A stretch of DNA of 64,000 bases from Toxorhynchites rutilus septentrionalis (Eukaryota > Arthropoda > Insecta > Diptera > Culicidae): positions 197,063,807 to 197,127,806 of the forward strand of contig NC_073745.1 in the NCBI RefSeq assembly GCF_029784135.1, in the 5' to 3' direction. A program made the translations under genes and the position numbers. Every line of letters starts with the position of its first letter. Positions within the stretch are counted from its first letter, which is position 1. Below are positions 27,674 through 38,980 of the stretch, one piece after another. A model generated the notes under the pieces. The model was not told the DNA's origin. It saw only the letters and a program-made list of their open reading frames with translations, and made no database searches.

Positions 27674-30616
27674 ATAATTCAGATCAATCTGAACCATTGC
27701 AACACAGCTCAGCAACTGTTGTGGCAGTCGACAACAGAGACAAAATGCGACGTTGCAATCATAGCGGAGCCGTACCGAGTACCCCGTGATAATGGCAGCT
27801 GGGCGACGGATAGCTTAGGGATTGCTGCAATACAGGTGATGGGCAGATATCCTATCCAGGAAGTGGTTGGAGGTTCACATGAAGGTTTCGTAATCGCCAA
27901 AATTAATGGAATCTTCATGTGTAGTTGCTACGCACCCCCGAGATGGACAACTGAGCAATTCCACCAGATGCTAGACGCAATGACCGAGGAACTAATCGGT
28001 AGAACACCGATCGTCATTGGAGGCGACTTCAACGCGTGGGCGGTGGAGTGGGGAAGTAGATGCACCAACATCAGAGGGTACAGTCTACTGGAAGCTCTAG
28101 CAAAGCTGGAAGTAACGTTACTAAACGAAGGTACCACTAGCACTTTCCGGAAAGATGGGCGCGAATCCATCATCGACGTTACTTTTTGCAGTCCGTCGCT
28201 GTTGGCGAGTACGGAGTGGAAAGTGTGCGAGTCGTATACGCACAGTGATCACCAGGCGATCCGGTACAGAATCGGTCAACGAAACCACGTGCTAGTTCGG
28301 AGGACAACAAGCGGTGAGCGGAAGTGGAAGACGAATGCTTTCGACAATGACCTTTTCGTCGAAGCACTTCGTCTAGCTGGCGGAGCTTCAGATTGGAACG
28401 CAGAAAAGTTGACAGATCTACTGGTGAGAGCATGCGACACTACCATGCCGAGGAAAGTTGTACCAAAAAATGGAAGACGCCCAGCTTACTGGTGGAACGA
28501 CTCTCTTCGCAACCTTCGCGCTAGCTGTCTTCAAGCCAGAAGACGCGTTCAGAGAGCACGAAATAGCGCTGATAGAGAGGAACGAAATACGGTGTACCGA
28601 GCAGCTAGAGCCGCCTTGAAACGGGGAATTACACTGAGCAAAGAGAACTGTTTCAAGGAGCTGTGCCGAGATGCAGATGCCAACCCATGGGGCAACGCGT
28701 ATCGAGTCGTGATGGCGAAGATCAGAGGACCTGTGACGCCCGTCGAATCGTGTCCCGAGAAGCTGAAGGTCATTGTGGAGGGTTTATTTCCGATGCATGA
28801 TCCTACGATATGGCCACCGACACCGTACGCCGAAATAGCTACCGAACGTTCTCAAGTTTCCAGTGAAGAACTGGTAGCAGTGGCGAAGAGACTGCAGGTA
28901 AACAAAGCGCCCGGCCCCGACGGAATCCCCAACGCGGCCTTGAAAACGGCGATTCAGGCGTTCCCGGACATTTTCAGGATAGTGCTACAGAAATGCTTGG
29001 ATGATGGTCACTTTCCTAAGAAATGGAAGATCCAAAAGTTAGTGTTGCTGCCAAAACCAGGAAAGCCCCCGGGGGTACCAAAATCCTATAGGCCTATATG
29101 CCTGCTGGATACTCTTGGGAAACTCTTGGAAAGGATTATCCTCAACAGACTGACGAAATGTACGGAGAGTGACCATGGTCTGTCAAAGATGCAGTTTGGA
29201 TTCCGGAAAGGTAGGTCCACCGTTGATGCTATCCGGACAGTGGTTGAAAAGGCAGAGAAGGCGTCACAGCAAAAGCGGAGGGGCGACCGACATTGTGCTA
29301 TAGTAACGATCGACGTGAGGAATGCTTTCAACAGCGCTAGCTGGGAAGCCATTGCCGAGTCCCTACACCGTATGAAGGTTCCTGGGTACCTGTGCAGAAT
29401 TCTAGGAAGCTACTTCCAGAACCGCGTCCTAGTCTACGAGACGAGCACGGGGCAGACAACGTTGAATATAACGGCCGGAGTACCACAAGGCTCTATCCTG
29501 GGCCCAACGCTCTGGAACGTAATGTATAACGGAGTACTGAATCTGAAGCTTCCCAAAGGCGTGGAGATCGTGGGCTTCGCGGATGATATCGCTCTCACAG
29601 TGGCAGGCGAGACACTCGAAGAGGTGAAGATGCTTGCAATCGAGTCCATCGTCTCAGTAGAGAACTGGATGCAAGCAGCGAAACTGCAGATTGCTCATAA
29701 TAAAACGGAAGTATTGTTGGTGAGTAACTGCAAAGCCGTGCAGCGAGCGGAAATCACAGTCGGGGAACACGTGATAACTTCTAAGCGTAGGTTGAAATAC
29801 TTGGGAGTTATGATCGACGACCGGCTGAATTTCAACAACCACGTCGACTACGTCTGCGAGAAAGCAGAGAAGTCCATCAGCGCGATAGCGAGAATAATGC
29901 CGAATAACGCAGGACCTTGCAGTAGCAAAAGGCGTCTCCTGGCTGCTGTATCCTCGTCCATACTGCGGTACGGAGCACCAGCCTGGTCGGCGGCTCTCGA
30001 AACCCACCGGAATCGTAGAAAACTGGACCGTACGTTTCGGCTCATGGCGATGAGAGTTGCGAGCGCGTATAGGACGATCTCGTTGGAGGCAGTCTGCGTT
30101 ATCGCCGGCATGATCCCTATTGGCATCACTCTGGCGGAAGACAGAGAGTGCTACAGACGAAAGGAAATCAGGGGTATCCGGAAAACAGCGAGAGTAGAAT
30201 CACTCTTGAAGTGGCAGCAGGAATGGGACACGGCGGAGAAAGGCAGGTGGACGTATGGGCTCATACCGGTACTATCGACCTGGCTGAACAGGAAGCACGG
30301 GGAGGTGAATTTTCATCTGACACAGTTCCTGTCTGGACATGGCTGCTTCAGGCAATATTTGCACCGGTTCGGGCACGCAACGTCGCCACTCTGTCCGGAG
30401 TGTGAAGATGTGGAGGAAACACCAGAACACGTGGTATTTGTGTGTCCCAGGTTCACCGCAAGACGCGAGGGGCTGCCTGCCCTTCATGCCGGGAACATAG
30501 TAGAGAAAATGTGTCGCGACGAGGGCACCTGGAACGCTGTGAACAGTGTAATCATACACATCATGTCCGAGCTACAGCGGAAGTGGAGGGCCGACCAGCG
30601 TAGTAATAACCCCTGA
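27674..30616 (+). CDS. R1-clade LINE ORF2: endonuclease and reverse transcriptase
   Basis: About 980 codons without interruption. Endonuclease: IIQINLNHC at the start, AEPYRVP, GGDFNAWAVEWGS and SDHQAI. RT: LLPKPGKPPGVPKSYRPICL, QFGFRKGRSTVDAI, IVTIDVRNAFNSASW (Asp), GVPQGSILGPTLWNV and VGFADDIAL (catalytic FADD). The C-terminal zinc knuckle is CPECEDVEETPEHVVFVCPRF. The product nicks DNA and reverse-transcribes the element at the nick. No in-frame ATG precedes the conserved start: the frame is already open across the ORF1 stop (27666-27668), so translation probably depends on stop/reinitiation at a non-AUG codon or another coupling. The start given here is the first conserved residue, not a proven codon. 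Confidence 0.88.
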   Translation: MIQINLNHCNTAQQLLWQSTTETKCDVAIIAEPYRVPRDNGSWATDSLGIAAIQVMGRYPIQEVVGGSHEGFVIAKINGIFMCSCYAPPRWTTEQFHQMLDAMTEELIGRTPIVIGGDFNAWAVEWGSRCTNIRGYSLLEALAKLEVTLLNEGTTSTFRKDGRESIIDVTFCSPSLLASTEWKVCESYTHSDHQAIRYRIGQRNHVLVRRTTSGERKWKTNAFDNDLFVEALRLAGGASDWNAEKLTDLLVRACDTTMPRKVVPKNGRRPAYWWNDSLRNLRASCLQARRRVQRARNSADREERNTVYRAARAALKRGITLSKENCFKELCRDADANPWGNAYRVVMAKIRGPVTPVESCPEKLKVIVEGLFPMHDPTIWPPTPYAEIATERSQVSSEELVAVAKRLQVNKAPGPDGIPNAALKTAIQAFPDIFRIVLQKCLDDGHFPKKWKIQKLVLLPKPGKPPGVPKSYRPICLLDTLGKLLERIILNRLTKCTESDHGLSKMQFGFRKGRSTVDAIRTVVEKAEKASQQKRRGDRHCAIVTIDVRNAFNSASWEAIAESLHRMKVPGYLCRILGSYFQNRVLVYETSTGQTTLNITAGVPQGSILGPTLWNVMYNGVLNLKLPKGVEIVGFADDIALTVAGETLEEVKMLAIESIVSVENWMQAAKLQIAHNKTEVLLVSNCKAVQRAEITVGEHVITSKRRLKYLGVMIDDRLNFNNHVDYVCEKAEKSISAIARIMPNNAGPCSSKRRLLAAVSSSILRYGAPAWSAALETHRNRRKLDRTFRLMAMRVASAYRTISLEAVCVIAGMIPIGITLAEDRECYRRKEIRGIRKTARVESLLKWQQEWDTAEKGRWTYGLIPVLSTWLNRKHGEVNFHLTQFLSGHGCFRQYLHRFGHATSPLCPECEDVEETPEHVVFVCPRFTARREGLPALHAGNIVEKMCRDEGTWNAVNSVIIHIMSELQRKWRADQRSNNP

Positions 30617-30654
30617 CCATAGAAGAGGAACAAATGCGAGGGCTGTTGCAAAGT

Positions 30655-31263
30655 GTAGTACCCCACGAGAATCGTTGTGACGGAGTGCGCGTTATGTTGG
30701 AGGGCACTGCCTAAACGGCGCTCCGTTGGGAAGAGAAATCCTGCGAGGGTGGCTGTGACGGGGCGCGCGTCAAGTTGGAGGGCGCTTCCTAATCGGTTCA
30801 CGTCTCGACAGGTGAGAAACCCCGCGAGGGTGACTGTGACGGGTTGCGCGTCAAGCTGGAGGGCAATTCCTAATCGGTACACGTCTCGACGGATAAGCGG
30901 AATCTGGAGAGCAGGGTCAAGAAAATGCTGGCAATGCCTGTTGGTGGATTGAGAGAGGAACATTGCGAGGGTCGTTTCGGCGGAGCGAGAGCCTAGGAGA
31001 GCATCATCAAATCGGTGGGTACCCCCACGAGAGTTGCTGTGACGGAGTGCGCGTTATGTTGGAGGGCACTGCCTAATCGGCGCTCCGTTGGGAAGAGAAA
31101 TCCTGCGAGGGTGGCTGTGACGGGGCGCGCGTCAAGATGGAGGGCGCTTCCTAATCGGTTCACGTCTCGACAGGTGAGAAACCCCGCGAGGGTGACTGTG
31201 ACGGGTTGCGCGTCAAGTTGGAGGGCAATTCCTAATCGGTACACGTCTCGACGGGTAAAAGGA
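30655..31263 (+). repeat. Tandem array in the R1 LINE 3' UTR
   Basis: A unit of about 361 bp is repeated almost twice. Each contains three sub-repeats of about 75-80 bp of the form 'gcgagggtggctgtgacggg ... gtcaagttggagggcg ... cctaatcgg'. Copy number differs in the inverted copy (38246-38980), so the array is unstable. Confidence 0.8.
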
Positions 31264-31548
31264 AGCCTGTGCTGCGGATGTGCGTGGCGGAGTACAACGG
31301 AAACGTAAATGAGATGTATAGAGAAAAAGGGAAGGATCAACGCTAGTTAGCGTTGAAAACTCGTGAAGTGCATGAGCACAGCCGCCCCCTGAAGTAGTCG
31401 CCTAGATGTGGTCCCGGGGGGAATGAGGCTACGAGTAGAGGGCTTGGTTTTTGTGGGTGCGATCCCCACTCGACGTCTGGGTTATCCCTTCCCAGATAAG
31501 GCTGGAAGAGCGTTCCTCACCTCTATAAAAAAAAAAAAAAAAAAAAAG

Positions 31549-31738
31549 ATGTGGGTGACATCCGGTGCGGACCTCTCCCATCCGCCCCCTCAACCCCCCC
31601 CCCCCTACACTACGCCACTGCGCACGACATTCTCAAAGATAATTTGTCGGGATTAATTTTAATGTTATGTTCCAGATGGAATCATTAAGGTAAGGGAGGA
31701 TTGTAGGGCTCATCTTAACATAATAATCTAACAATCAG
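31549..31738. other. Fragment of a C-rich CAGTGGCG-type MITE and spacer
   Basis: A C-run followed by 'ctacactacgccactgcgca' resembles the right end of the element at 21536-21773. The rest is unassigned. Confidence 0.4.
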
Positions 31739-32695
31739 TACACTGAGAGAAATAATTAGTATATATTACAAATTGTCTTGTAAATAATACCGATTCGTTA
31801 GTCATTTTCGACCGCACTAATTATTTGTATATTTTACGCGAGTAAATTGGTAAATACAAGTGTCAAAACATGTACCCGAATATCGCCCCAGCCTCGATCC
31901 TGCTATCGGGATTTAGGGCCTACGCACAATTTGTGGAGATCGGGTTGCATTCGTATAATTATTGTATTTTTAATTATTGTTTTTTTAATTAAGATGAAAA
32001 AGGTTATGTTTTGTTAATTTATTTCTATCAAATACATCTTCAACATACAAAATGTAATTGTTTCGGAATTGGGCACTTGTTTGGGCTCTGGTTTATGTTG
32101 GATTTTCTTGCTGGATGATTGGTAATTTTGTAATTTATATCTGCGCTGGTATTTTGTTGCCGATGCCGTCTGGAGTTTTCTTAGAACAAGAATTGTTCGT
32201 AAAGTTCGCTGACGTAATATTTGTGCAATTAACGGAAAGGACCGGCTGAAAACTTACTGAAGAAGTGTACAATACCGGCTCCCGGAAACTCTTTAAATTA
32301 ACCTAGAAAGAAAAAAGGCAGATTTGATTTCGTTTCGTTTCTTTTGAGGGCTGTATTATGTGTAGCCCTGCATTTCTTCCAGCAAAAATTGCTTAAAAGA
32401 AATATACAAGTATAATTATAATTAAAATAAAACAAACTGCTCACCTTCGAATTGCATCGCTTCCACAAGAGAAATGGCGAATGCACACACACAGTTGCTA
32501 AGCATGAAAATGCTCGAGGTTACTCATGCTATGAAGTAAAATATACGAATCGTTGGTAGGAATGTACATTGCATTTGACATTAGTTTTACAAGGATTTGG
32601 TAATATGTACAAAAAATGTGTACATTTTACCAATGTTTCGGTTACTAAAGATTTCGTAGCTGCGTTTACTAATGTTTTTATCCAGTGTACATGTT
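31739..32695. mobile_element. Possible DNA element with CACTG-type ends
   Basis: Starts 'acactgagagaaataattag' and ends 'actaatgtttttatccagtgt', imperfect inverted ends near 31740 and 32692. The interior has no domain I recognise. Also present in the other arm (36815-37770). Confidence 0.4.
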
Positions 32696-33215
32696 GATCA
32701 AATTTTATCTGTCAAAAAGAGTCAAATATTTGGTTTCAGTCAAATAGTGTTTGAGCACCTATAGAACTGTTTTTTGGTACTTACGTATTTGCGTCACCGG
32801 AGCCGAAATTCAATAGATAGCAACTTTTTTTTACATGGTTACTGAATTATCTTTTGCATTGTTGTTTCCTTGTTGTTGCACTGTTTTATCATTTTAAGTG
32901 CTACGAAAATGCGTGTTTGGAATTTGCGGTATTTACATATGAATGCCATCGGCTCGTCACTTATATTTCAAAGCAAAAATTTACCGCGCAAACGTAATGC
33001 ACCATACAAATGTATGTCGTCCAAACCGAAGGATCGTTTCCTATGTTTCGAAATAATCGGCTAATCGGTGGGACAAAGGTTTGCTTGCGAGAGACCGCCG
33101 CTTCGACTCGGATTTCGTCAACTCGGTGGCTTTGGGGCTTCTCGATTCCTCATCCCCGTTAGATAAAGACTTCGTCAATTCCTAATGAAAATTGCGCTCC
33201 GGTGGCGTTCATATA

Positions 33216-34492
33216 TTAGGCTGTCAAAAAAGTCCTGCGGTATTTCCGCGAGGTGTCGTTGTAAGCGCGTAGTTCTAGTTGTATTCATTGTATCGAGTCA
33301 TACTATAGCTTGTTGGAAAGGTATTTTTATACCTATAATTTAGCTATAATATAGTCCTTGACAGTGTTTTGTTTGGTTAGTGTCGCAAATATGGAGCAAA
33401 ATAAAGAGAAAACCCGACATATTTTACAGTACTACTATGACAAAGGCAAAAATGCATTTCAAGCTGCCAATAAAATTTGTGCAGTTTATGGACCCGATAC
33501 AGTTTCCATTTCCACCGCACAACGATGGTTTCAACGTTTTCGTTCTGGTGTAGAGGTCGTCGAAAATGCGCCACGCTCCGGAAGGCCTGTCGTCGAAAAT
33601 TGCGACAAAATCGCTGAATTAGCCGAGAAAGACCGGCATAATAGCGGCCGTAGCATCGGCCAAGAGCTGGGGATAAGTCATCAAACCGTTATTAACCATT
33701 TGAAGAAGCTTGGATTCACAAAGAAGCTCGATGTATGGGTGCCACACACGTTGACGCAAAAAAACATCTTTGACCGTATCGACGCATGTGAATCGCTGCT
33801 GAATCGCAACAAAATCGACCCGTTTCTGGAGCGGATTGTGACTGGCGATGAAAAGTGGGTCACTTACGACAACGTGAAGCGCAAACGGTCGTGGTCGAAG
33901 CCCGCTGACGGTGGCCCTCAGACGGTGGCCAAGCCCTCATTAACGGTCAGGAAGGTTCTGCTGTGTGTTTGGTGGGATTGTCAAGGAATAATCTATTATG
34001 AGCTGCTTCCCTATGGCCAAACGCTCAATTCGGACCTCTACTGCCAACAACTGGATCGCTTGAAGGTACTCATGAAGAAGAGGCCATCTTTGATAAACAG
34101 AGGCCGCATTGTCTTCCATCAGGACAACGCCAGGCCACACACTTCTTTGGTGACGCGCCAGGAGCTCCGGGAGCTCGGATGGGAGGTTCTTTTGCATCCG
34201 CCGTATAGTCCGGACCTTGCACCAAGTGACTACCACCTGTTTTTGTCCATGGCGAACGAGCTAGGTAGTCAGAAGTTAGCCACAAAAGAGGCCTGTGAAA
34301 ATTGGCTATCCGAGTTTTTTGCCAAAAAGGAAGCGAGCTTCTATAACAGGGGCATTATGAGGCTGGCATCTCGTTGGGAACAAGTCATCGAACAAAACGG
34401 CGCATATTTGACTTGAAACAGATGATTGTAACTAATTTTATGAACAAATGAAAATTAAAAAAAAATACCGCAGGACTTTTTTGACAGCCTAA
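33216..34492 (+). mobile_element. Mariner transposon, copy 1
   Basis: Terminal inverted repeats TTAGGCTGTCAAAAAAGTCC, flanked by TA (33214-33215 and 34493-34494). It is 1277 bp, a full mariner length, with an intact transposase gene. The mirror copy is at 35015-36291, and a 41-bp right-end scrap is at 40332-40372. Confidence 0.95.
33391..34416 (+). CDS. Mariner transposase, intact (341 aa)
   Basis: ATG 33391 (MEQNKEKTRHILQYYYDKGK) has a good insect context (CAAATATGG). Residues 1-110 form the paired helix-turn-helix DNA-binding region (AQRWFQRFRSG, then SIGQELGISHQTVINHLKKL). The linker WVPHTLTQKN is the mariner WVPHEL-type motif. The catalytic triad is complete: Asp in VTGDEKWV, Asp in HQDNARPH, and Asp in SPDLAPSDYHLF, with 34 residues between the last two (DD34D). 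The protein cuts and pastes the 1277-bp element at TA. Length and motifs give no sign of decay; it is mellifera-like by overall look, though the subfamily is not certain. Confidence 0.93.
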   Translation: MEQNKEKTRHILQYYYDKGKNAFQAANKICAVYGPDTVSISTAQRWFQRFRSGVEVVENAPRSGRPVVENCDKIAELAEKDRHNSGRSIGQELGISHQTVINHLKKLGFTKKLDVWVPHTLTQKNIFDRIDACESLLNRNKIDPFLERIVTGDEKWVTYDNVKRKRSWSKPADGGPQTVAKPSLTVRKVLLCVWWDCQGIIYYELLPYGQTLNSDLYCQQLDRLKVLMKKRPSLINRGRIVFHQDNARPHTSLVTRQELRELGWEVLLHPPYSPDLAPSDYHLFLSMANELGSQKLATKEACENWLSEFFAKKEASFYNRGIMRLASRWEQVIEQNGAYLT

Positions 34493-34616
34493 TATAATTA
34501 CCACAAGTTACAAATACGCATTTTGGTAGCACTAAAAAATAATAAAACACTGCAAACAACAAGACAACAACAACGCAAAAAATAAGTAAGTGCCCATGCG
34601 AACAATATATTTTTTT

Positions 34617-34680
34617 AAATTCGTTTATATATACAGGCTCAGTTACATAATTTTAAAGGAGTCGAATTCTTAAGTATAAT
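34617..34680 (-). repeat. 3'-end fragment of an I-clade LINE
   Basis: On the minus strand 'ggagtcgaa'-type sequence through GTAACTGAGCCTGTA and ATAAACGAATTT matches the 3' end of the I element (16255-16312), followed by an A-rich tail. Repeated in the inverted arm (34828-34895) and at about 40497-40560. Confidence 0.6.
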
Positions 34681-34687
34681 TTTAAAA

Positions 34688-34814
<127 letters not shown>

Positions 34815-35014
34815 TTTAATTTTAAAATTATACTTAAGAATTCGACTCCTTTAAAATTATGTAACTGAGCCTGTATATATAAACGAATTTAAAAAAATAT
34901 ATTGTTCGCATGGGCACTTACTTATTTTTTGCGTTGTTGTTGTCTTGTTGTTTGCAGTGTTTTATTATTTTTTAGTGCTACCAAAATGCGTATTTGTAAC
35001 TTGTGGTAATTATA

Positions 35015-36291
35015 TTAGGCTGTCAAAAAAGTCCTGCGGTATTTTTTTTTAATTTTCATTTGTTCATAAAATTAGTTACAATCATCTGTTTCAAGTCAAA
35101 TATGCGCCGTTTTGTTCGATGACTTGTTCCCAACGAGATGCCAGCCTCATAATGCCCCTGTTATAGAAGCTCGCTTCCTTTTTGGCAAAAAACTCGGATA
35201 GCCAATTTTCACAGGCCTCTTTTGTGGCTAACTTCTGACTACCTAGCTCGTTCGCCATGGACAAAAACAGGTGGTAGTCACTTGGTGCAAGGTCCGGACT
35301 ATACGGCGGATGCAAAAGAACCTCCCATCCGAGCTCCCGGAGCTCCTGGCGCGTCACCAAAGAAGTGTGTGGCCTGGCGTTGTCCTGATGGAAGACAATG
35401 CGGCCTCTGTTTATCAAAGATGGCCTCTTCTTCATGAGTACCTTCAAGCGATCCAGTTGTTGGCAGTAGAGGTCCGAATTGAGCGTTTGGCCATAGGGAA
35501 GCAGCTCATAATAGATTATTCCTTGACAATCCCACCAAACACACAGCAGAACCTTCCTGACCGTTAATGAGGGCTTGGCCACCGTCTGAGGGCCACCGTC
35601 AGTGGGCTTCGACCACGACCGTTTGCGCTTCACGTTGTCGTAAGTGACCCACTTTTCATCGCCAGTCACAATCCGCTCCAGAAACGGGTCGATTTTGTTG
35701 CGATTCAGCAGCGATTCACATGCGTCGATACGGTCAAAGATGTTTTTTTGCGTCAACGTGTGTGGCACCCATACATCGAGCTTCTTTGTGAATCCAAGCT
35801 TCTTCAAATGGTTAATAACGGTTTGATGACTTATCCCCAGCTCTTGGCCGATGCTACGGCCGCTATTATGCCGGTCTTTCTCGGCTAATTCAGCGATTTT
35901 GTCGCAATTTTCGACGACAGGCCTTCCGGAGCGTGGCGCATTTTCGACGACCTCTACACCAGAACGAAAACGTTGAAACCATCGTTGTGCGGTGGAAATG
36001 GAAACTGTATCGGGTCCATAAACTGCACAAATTTTATTGGCAGCTTGAAATGCATTTTTGCCTTTGTCATAGTAGTACTGTAAAATATGTCGGGTTTTCT
36101 CTTTATTTTGCTCCATATTTGCGACACTAACCAAACAAAACACTGTCAAGGACTATATTATAGCTAAATTATAGGTATAAAAATACCTTTCCAACAAGCT
36201 ATAGTATGACTCGATACAATGAATACAACTAGAACTACGCGCTTACAACGACACCTCGCGGAAATACCGCAGGACTTTTTTGACAGCCTAA
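35015..36291 (-). mobile_element. Mariner transposon, copy 2
   Basis: Mirror copy of 33216-34492, same ends and TA flanks (35013-35014 and 36292-36293), 1277 bp. It arose by duplication of the arm and is not an independent insertion, since the flanks are duplicated too. Confidence 0.95.
35091..36116 (-). CDS. Mariner transposase, intact (341 aa), copy 2
   Basis: Reads on the minus strand from ATG 36116. It is identical to copy 1 apart from one residue, Thr for Ala in SWSKPTDGG (about residue 170, in the catalytic domain but not a catalytic residue). The helix-turn-helix region, the WVPHTL linker and the DD34D triad are all present. Two uninterrupted transposases in one palindrome mean both copies could in principle encode enzyme, and the outer inverted ends of the pair could act as a composite unit. 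Confidence 0.93.
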   Translation of the reverse strand: MEQNKEKTRHILQYYYDKGKNAFQAANKICAVYGPDTVSISTAQRWFQRFRSGVEVVENAPRSGRPVVENCDKIAELAEKDRHNSGRSIGQELGISHQTVINHLKKLGFTKKLDVWVPHTLTQKNIFDRIDACESLLNRNKIDPFLERIVTGDEKWVTYDNVKRKRSWSKPTDGGPQTVAKPSLTVRKVLLCVWWDCQGIIYYELLPYGQTLNSDLYCQQLDRLKVLMKKRPSLINRGRIVFHQDNARPHTSLVTRQELRELGWEVLLHPPYSPDLAPSDYHLFLSMANELGSQKLATKEACENWLSEFFAKKEASFYNRGIMRLASRWEQVIEQNGAYLT

Positions 36292-38245
36292 TATATGAAC
36301 GCCACCGGAGCGCAATTTTCATTAGGAATTGACGAAGTCTTTATCTAACGGGGATGAGGAATCGAGAAGCCCCAAAGCCACCGAGTTGACGAAATCCGAG
36401 TCGAAGCGGCGGTCTCTCGCAAGCAAACCTTTGTCCCACCGATTAGCCGATTATTTCGAAACATAGGAAACGATCCTTCGGTTTGGACGACATACATTTG
36501 TATGGTGCATTACGTTTGCGCGGTAAATTTTTGCTTTGAAATATAAGTGACGAGCCGATGGCATTCATATGTAAATACCGCAAATTCCAAACACGCATTT
36601 TCGTAGCACTTAAAATGATAAAACAGTGCAACAACAAGGAAACAACAATGCAAAAGATAATTCAGTAACCATGTAAAAAAAAGTTGCTATCTATTGAATT
36701 TCGGCTCCGGTGACGCAAATACGTAAGTACCAAAAAACAGTTCTATAGGTGCTCAAACACTATTTGACTGAAACCAAATATTTGACTCTTTTTGACAGAT
36801 AAAATTTGATCAACATGTACACTGGATAAAAACATTAGTAAACGCAGCTACGAAATCTTTAGTAACCGAAACATTGGTAAAATGTACACATTTTTTGTAC
36901 ATATTACCAAATCCTTGTAAAACTAATGTCAAATGCAATGTACATTCCTACCAACGATTCGTATATTTTACTTCATAGCATGAGTAACCTCGAGCATTTT
37001 CATGCTTAGCAACTGTGTGTGTGCATTCGCCATTTCTCTTGTGGAAGCGATGCAATTCGAAGGTGAGCAGTTTGTTTTATTTTAATTATAATTATACTTG
37101 TATATTTCTTTTAAGCAATTTTTGCTGGAAGAAATGCAGGGCTACACATAATACAGCCCTCAAAAGAAACGAAACGAAATCAAATCTGCCTTTTTTCTTT
37201 CTAGGTTAATTTAAAGAGTTTCCGGGAGCCGGTATTGTACACTTCTTCAGTAAGTTTTCAGCCGGTCCTTTCCGTTAATTGCACAAATATTACGTCAGCG
37301 AACTTTACGAACAATTCTTGTTCTAAGAAAACTCCAGACGGCATCGGCAACAAAATACCAGCGCAGATATAAATTACAAAATTACCAATCATCCAGCAAG
37401 AAAATCCAACATAAACCAGAGCCCAAACAAGTGCCCAATTCCGAAACAATTACATTTTGTATGTTGAAGATGTATTTGATAGAAATAAATTAACAAAACA
37501 TAACCTTTTTCATCTTAATTAAAAAAACAATAATTAAAAATACAATAATTATACGAATGCAACCCGATCTCCACAAATTGTGCGTAGGCCCTAAATCCCG
37601 ATAGCAGGATCGAGGCTGGGGCGATATTCGGGTACATGTTTTGACACTTGTATTTACCAATTTACTCGCGTAAAATATACAAATAATTAGTGCGGTCGAA
37701 AATGACTAACGAATCGGTATTATTTACAAGACAATTTGTAATATATACTAATTATTTCTCTCAGTGTACTGATTGTTAGATTATTATGTTAAGATGAGCC
37801 CTACAATCCTCCCTTACCTTAATGATTCCATCTGGAACATAACATTAAAATTAATCCCGACAAATTATCTTTGAGAATGTCGTGCGCAGTGGCGTAGTGT
37901 AGGGGGGGGGGGGTTGAGGGGGCGGATGGGAGAGGTCCGCACCGGATGTCACCCACATCTTTTTTTTTTTTTTTTTTTTTATAGAGGTGAGGAACGCTCT
38001 TCCAGCCTTATCTGGGAAGGGATAACCCAGACGTCGAGTGGGGATCGCACCCACAAAAACCAAGCCCTCTACTCGTAGCCTCATTCCCCCCGGGACCACA
38101 TCTAGGCGACTACTTCAGGGGGCGGCTGTGCTCATGCACTTCACGAGTTTTCAACGCTAACTAGCGTTGATCCTTCCCTTTTTCTCTATACATCTCATTT
38201 ACGTTTCCGTTGTACTCCGCCACGCACATCCGCAGCACAGGCTTC

Positions 38246-38980
38246 CTTTTACCCGTCGAGACGTGTACCGATTAGGAATTGCCCTCCAACTTGACGCGCA
38301 ACCCGTCACAGTCACCCTCGCGGGGTTTCTCACCTGTCGAGACGTGAACCGATTAGGAAGCGCCCTCCATCTTGACGCGCGCCCCGTCACAGCCACCCTC
38401 GCAGGATTTCTCTTCCCAACGGAGCGCCGATTAGGCAGTGCCCTCCAACATAACGCGCACTCCGTCACAGCAACTCTCGTGGGGGTACCCACCGATTTGA
38501 TGATGCTCTCCTAGGCTCTCGCTCCGCCGAAACGACCCTCGCAATGTTCCTCTCTCAATCCACCAACAGGCATTGCCAGCATTTTCTTGACCCTGCTCTC
38601 CAGATTCCGCTTATCCGTCGAGACGTGTACCGATTAGGAATTGCCCTCCAGCTTGACGCGCAACCCGTCACAGTCACCCTCGCGGGGTTTCTCACCTGTC
38701 GAGACGTGAACCGATTAGGAAGCGCCCTCCAACTTGACGCGCGCCCCGTCACAGCCACCCTCGCAGGATTTCTCTTCCCAACGGAGCGCCGATTAGGCAG
38801 TGCCCTCCAACATAACGCGCACTCCGTCACAGCAACTCTCGTGGGGGTACCCACCGATTTGATGATGCTCTCCTAGGCTCTCGCTCCGCCGAAACGACCC
38901 TCGCAATGTTCCTCTCTCAATCCACCAACAGGCATTGCCAGCATTTTCTTGACCCTGCTCTCCAGATTCCGCTTATCCGT
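38246..38980 (-). repeat. Expanded copy of the R1 LINE 3'-UTR array
   Basis: Two full 361-bp units (period seen between 38435 and 38796), against just under two in the left arm. At 38980 the array joins ORF2 directly at 'gctgtgaac/cggataag', deleting the end of ORF2. Confidence 0.8.

Larger units (their letters stand above)
25687..31546 (+). mobile_element. R1-clade non-LTR retrotransposon, near-complete
   Basis: A GC-rich 5' UTR begins near 25687. It is followed by ORF1 (26277-27668), ORF2 (to 30616), a 3' UTR with a tandem array (about 30655-31263) and an A-run at 31527-31546. Both ORFs are uninterrupted, which is unusual in this window and suggests recent activity. The R1 assignment rests on the endonuclease start IIQINLNHC, the CCHC near the ORF2 C-terminus, and the absence of RNase H. 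I could not define the target-site duplication. Its 3' half is duplicated, inverted, at 38240-40330. Confidence 0.85.
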
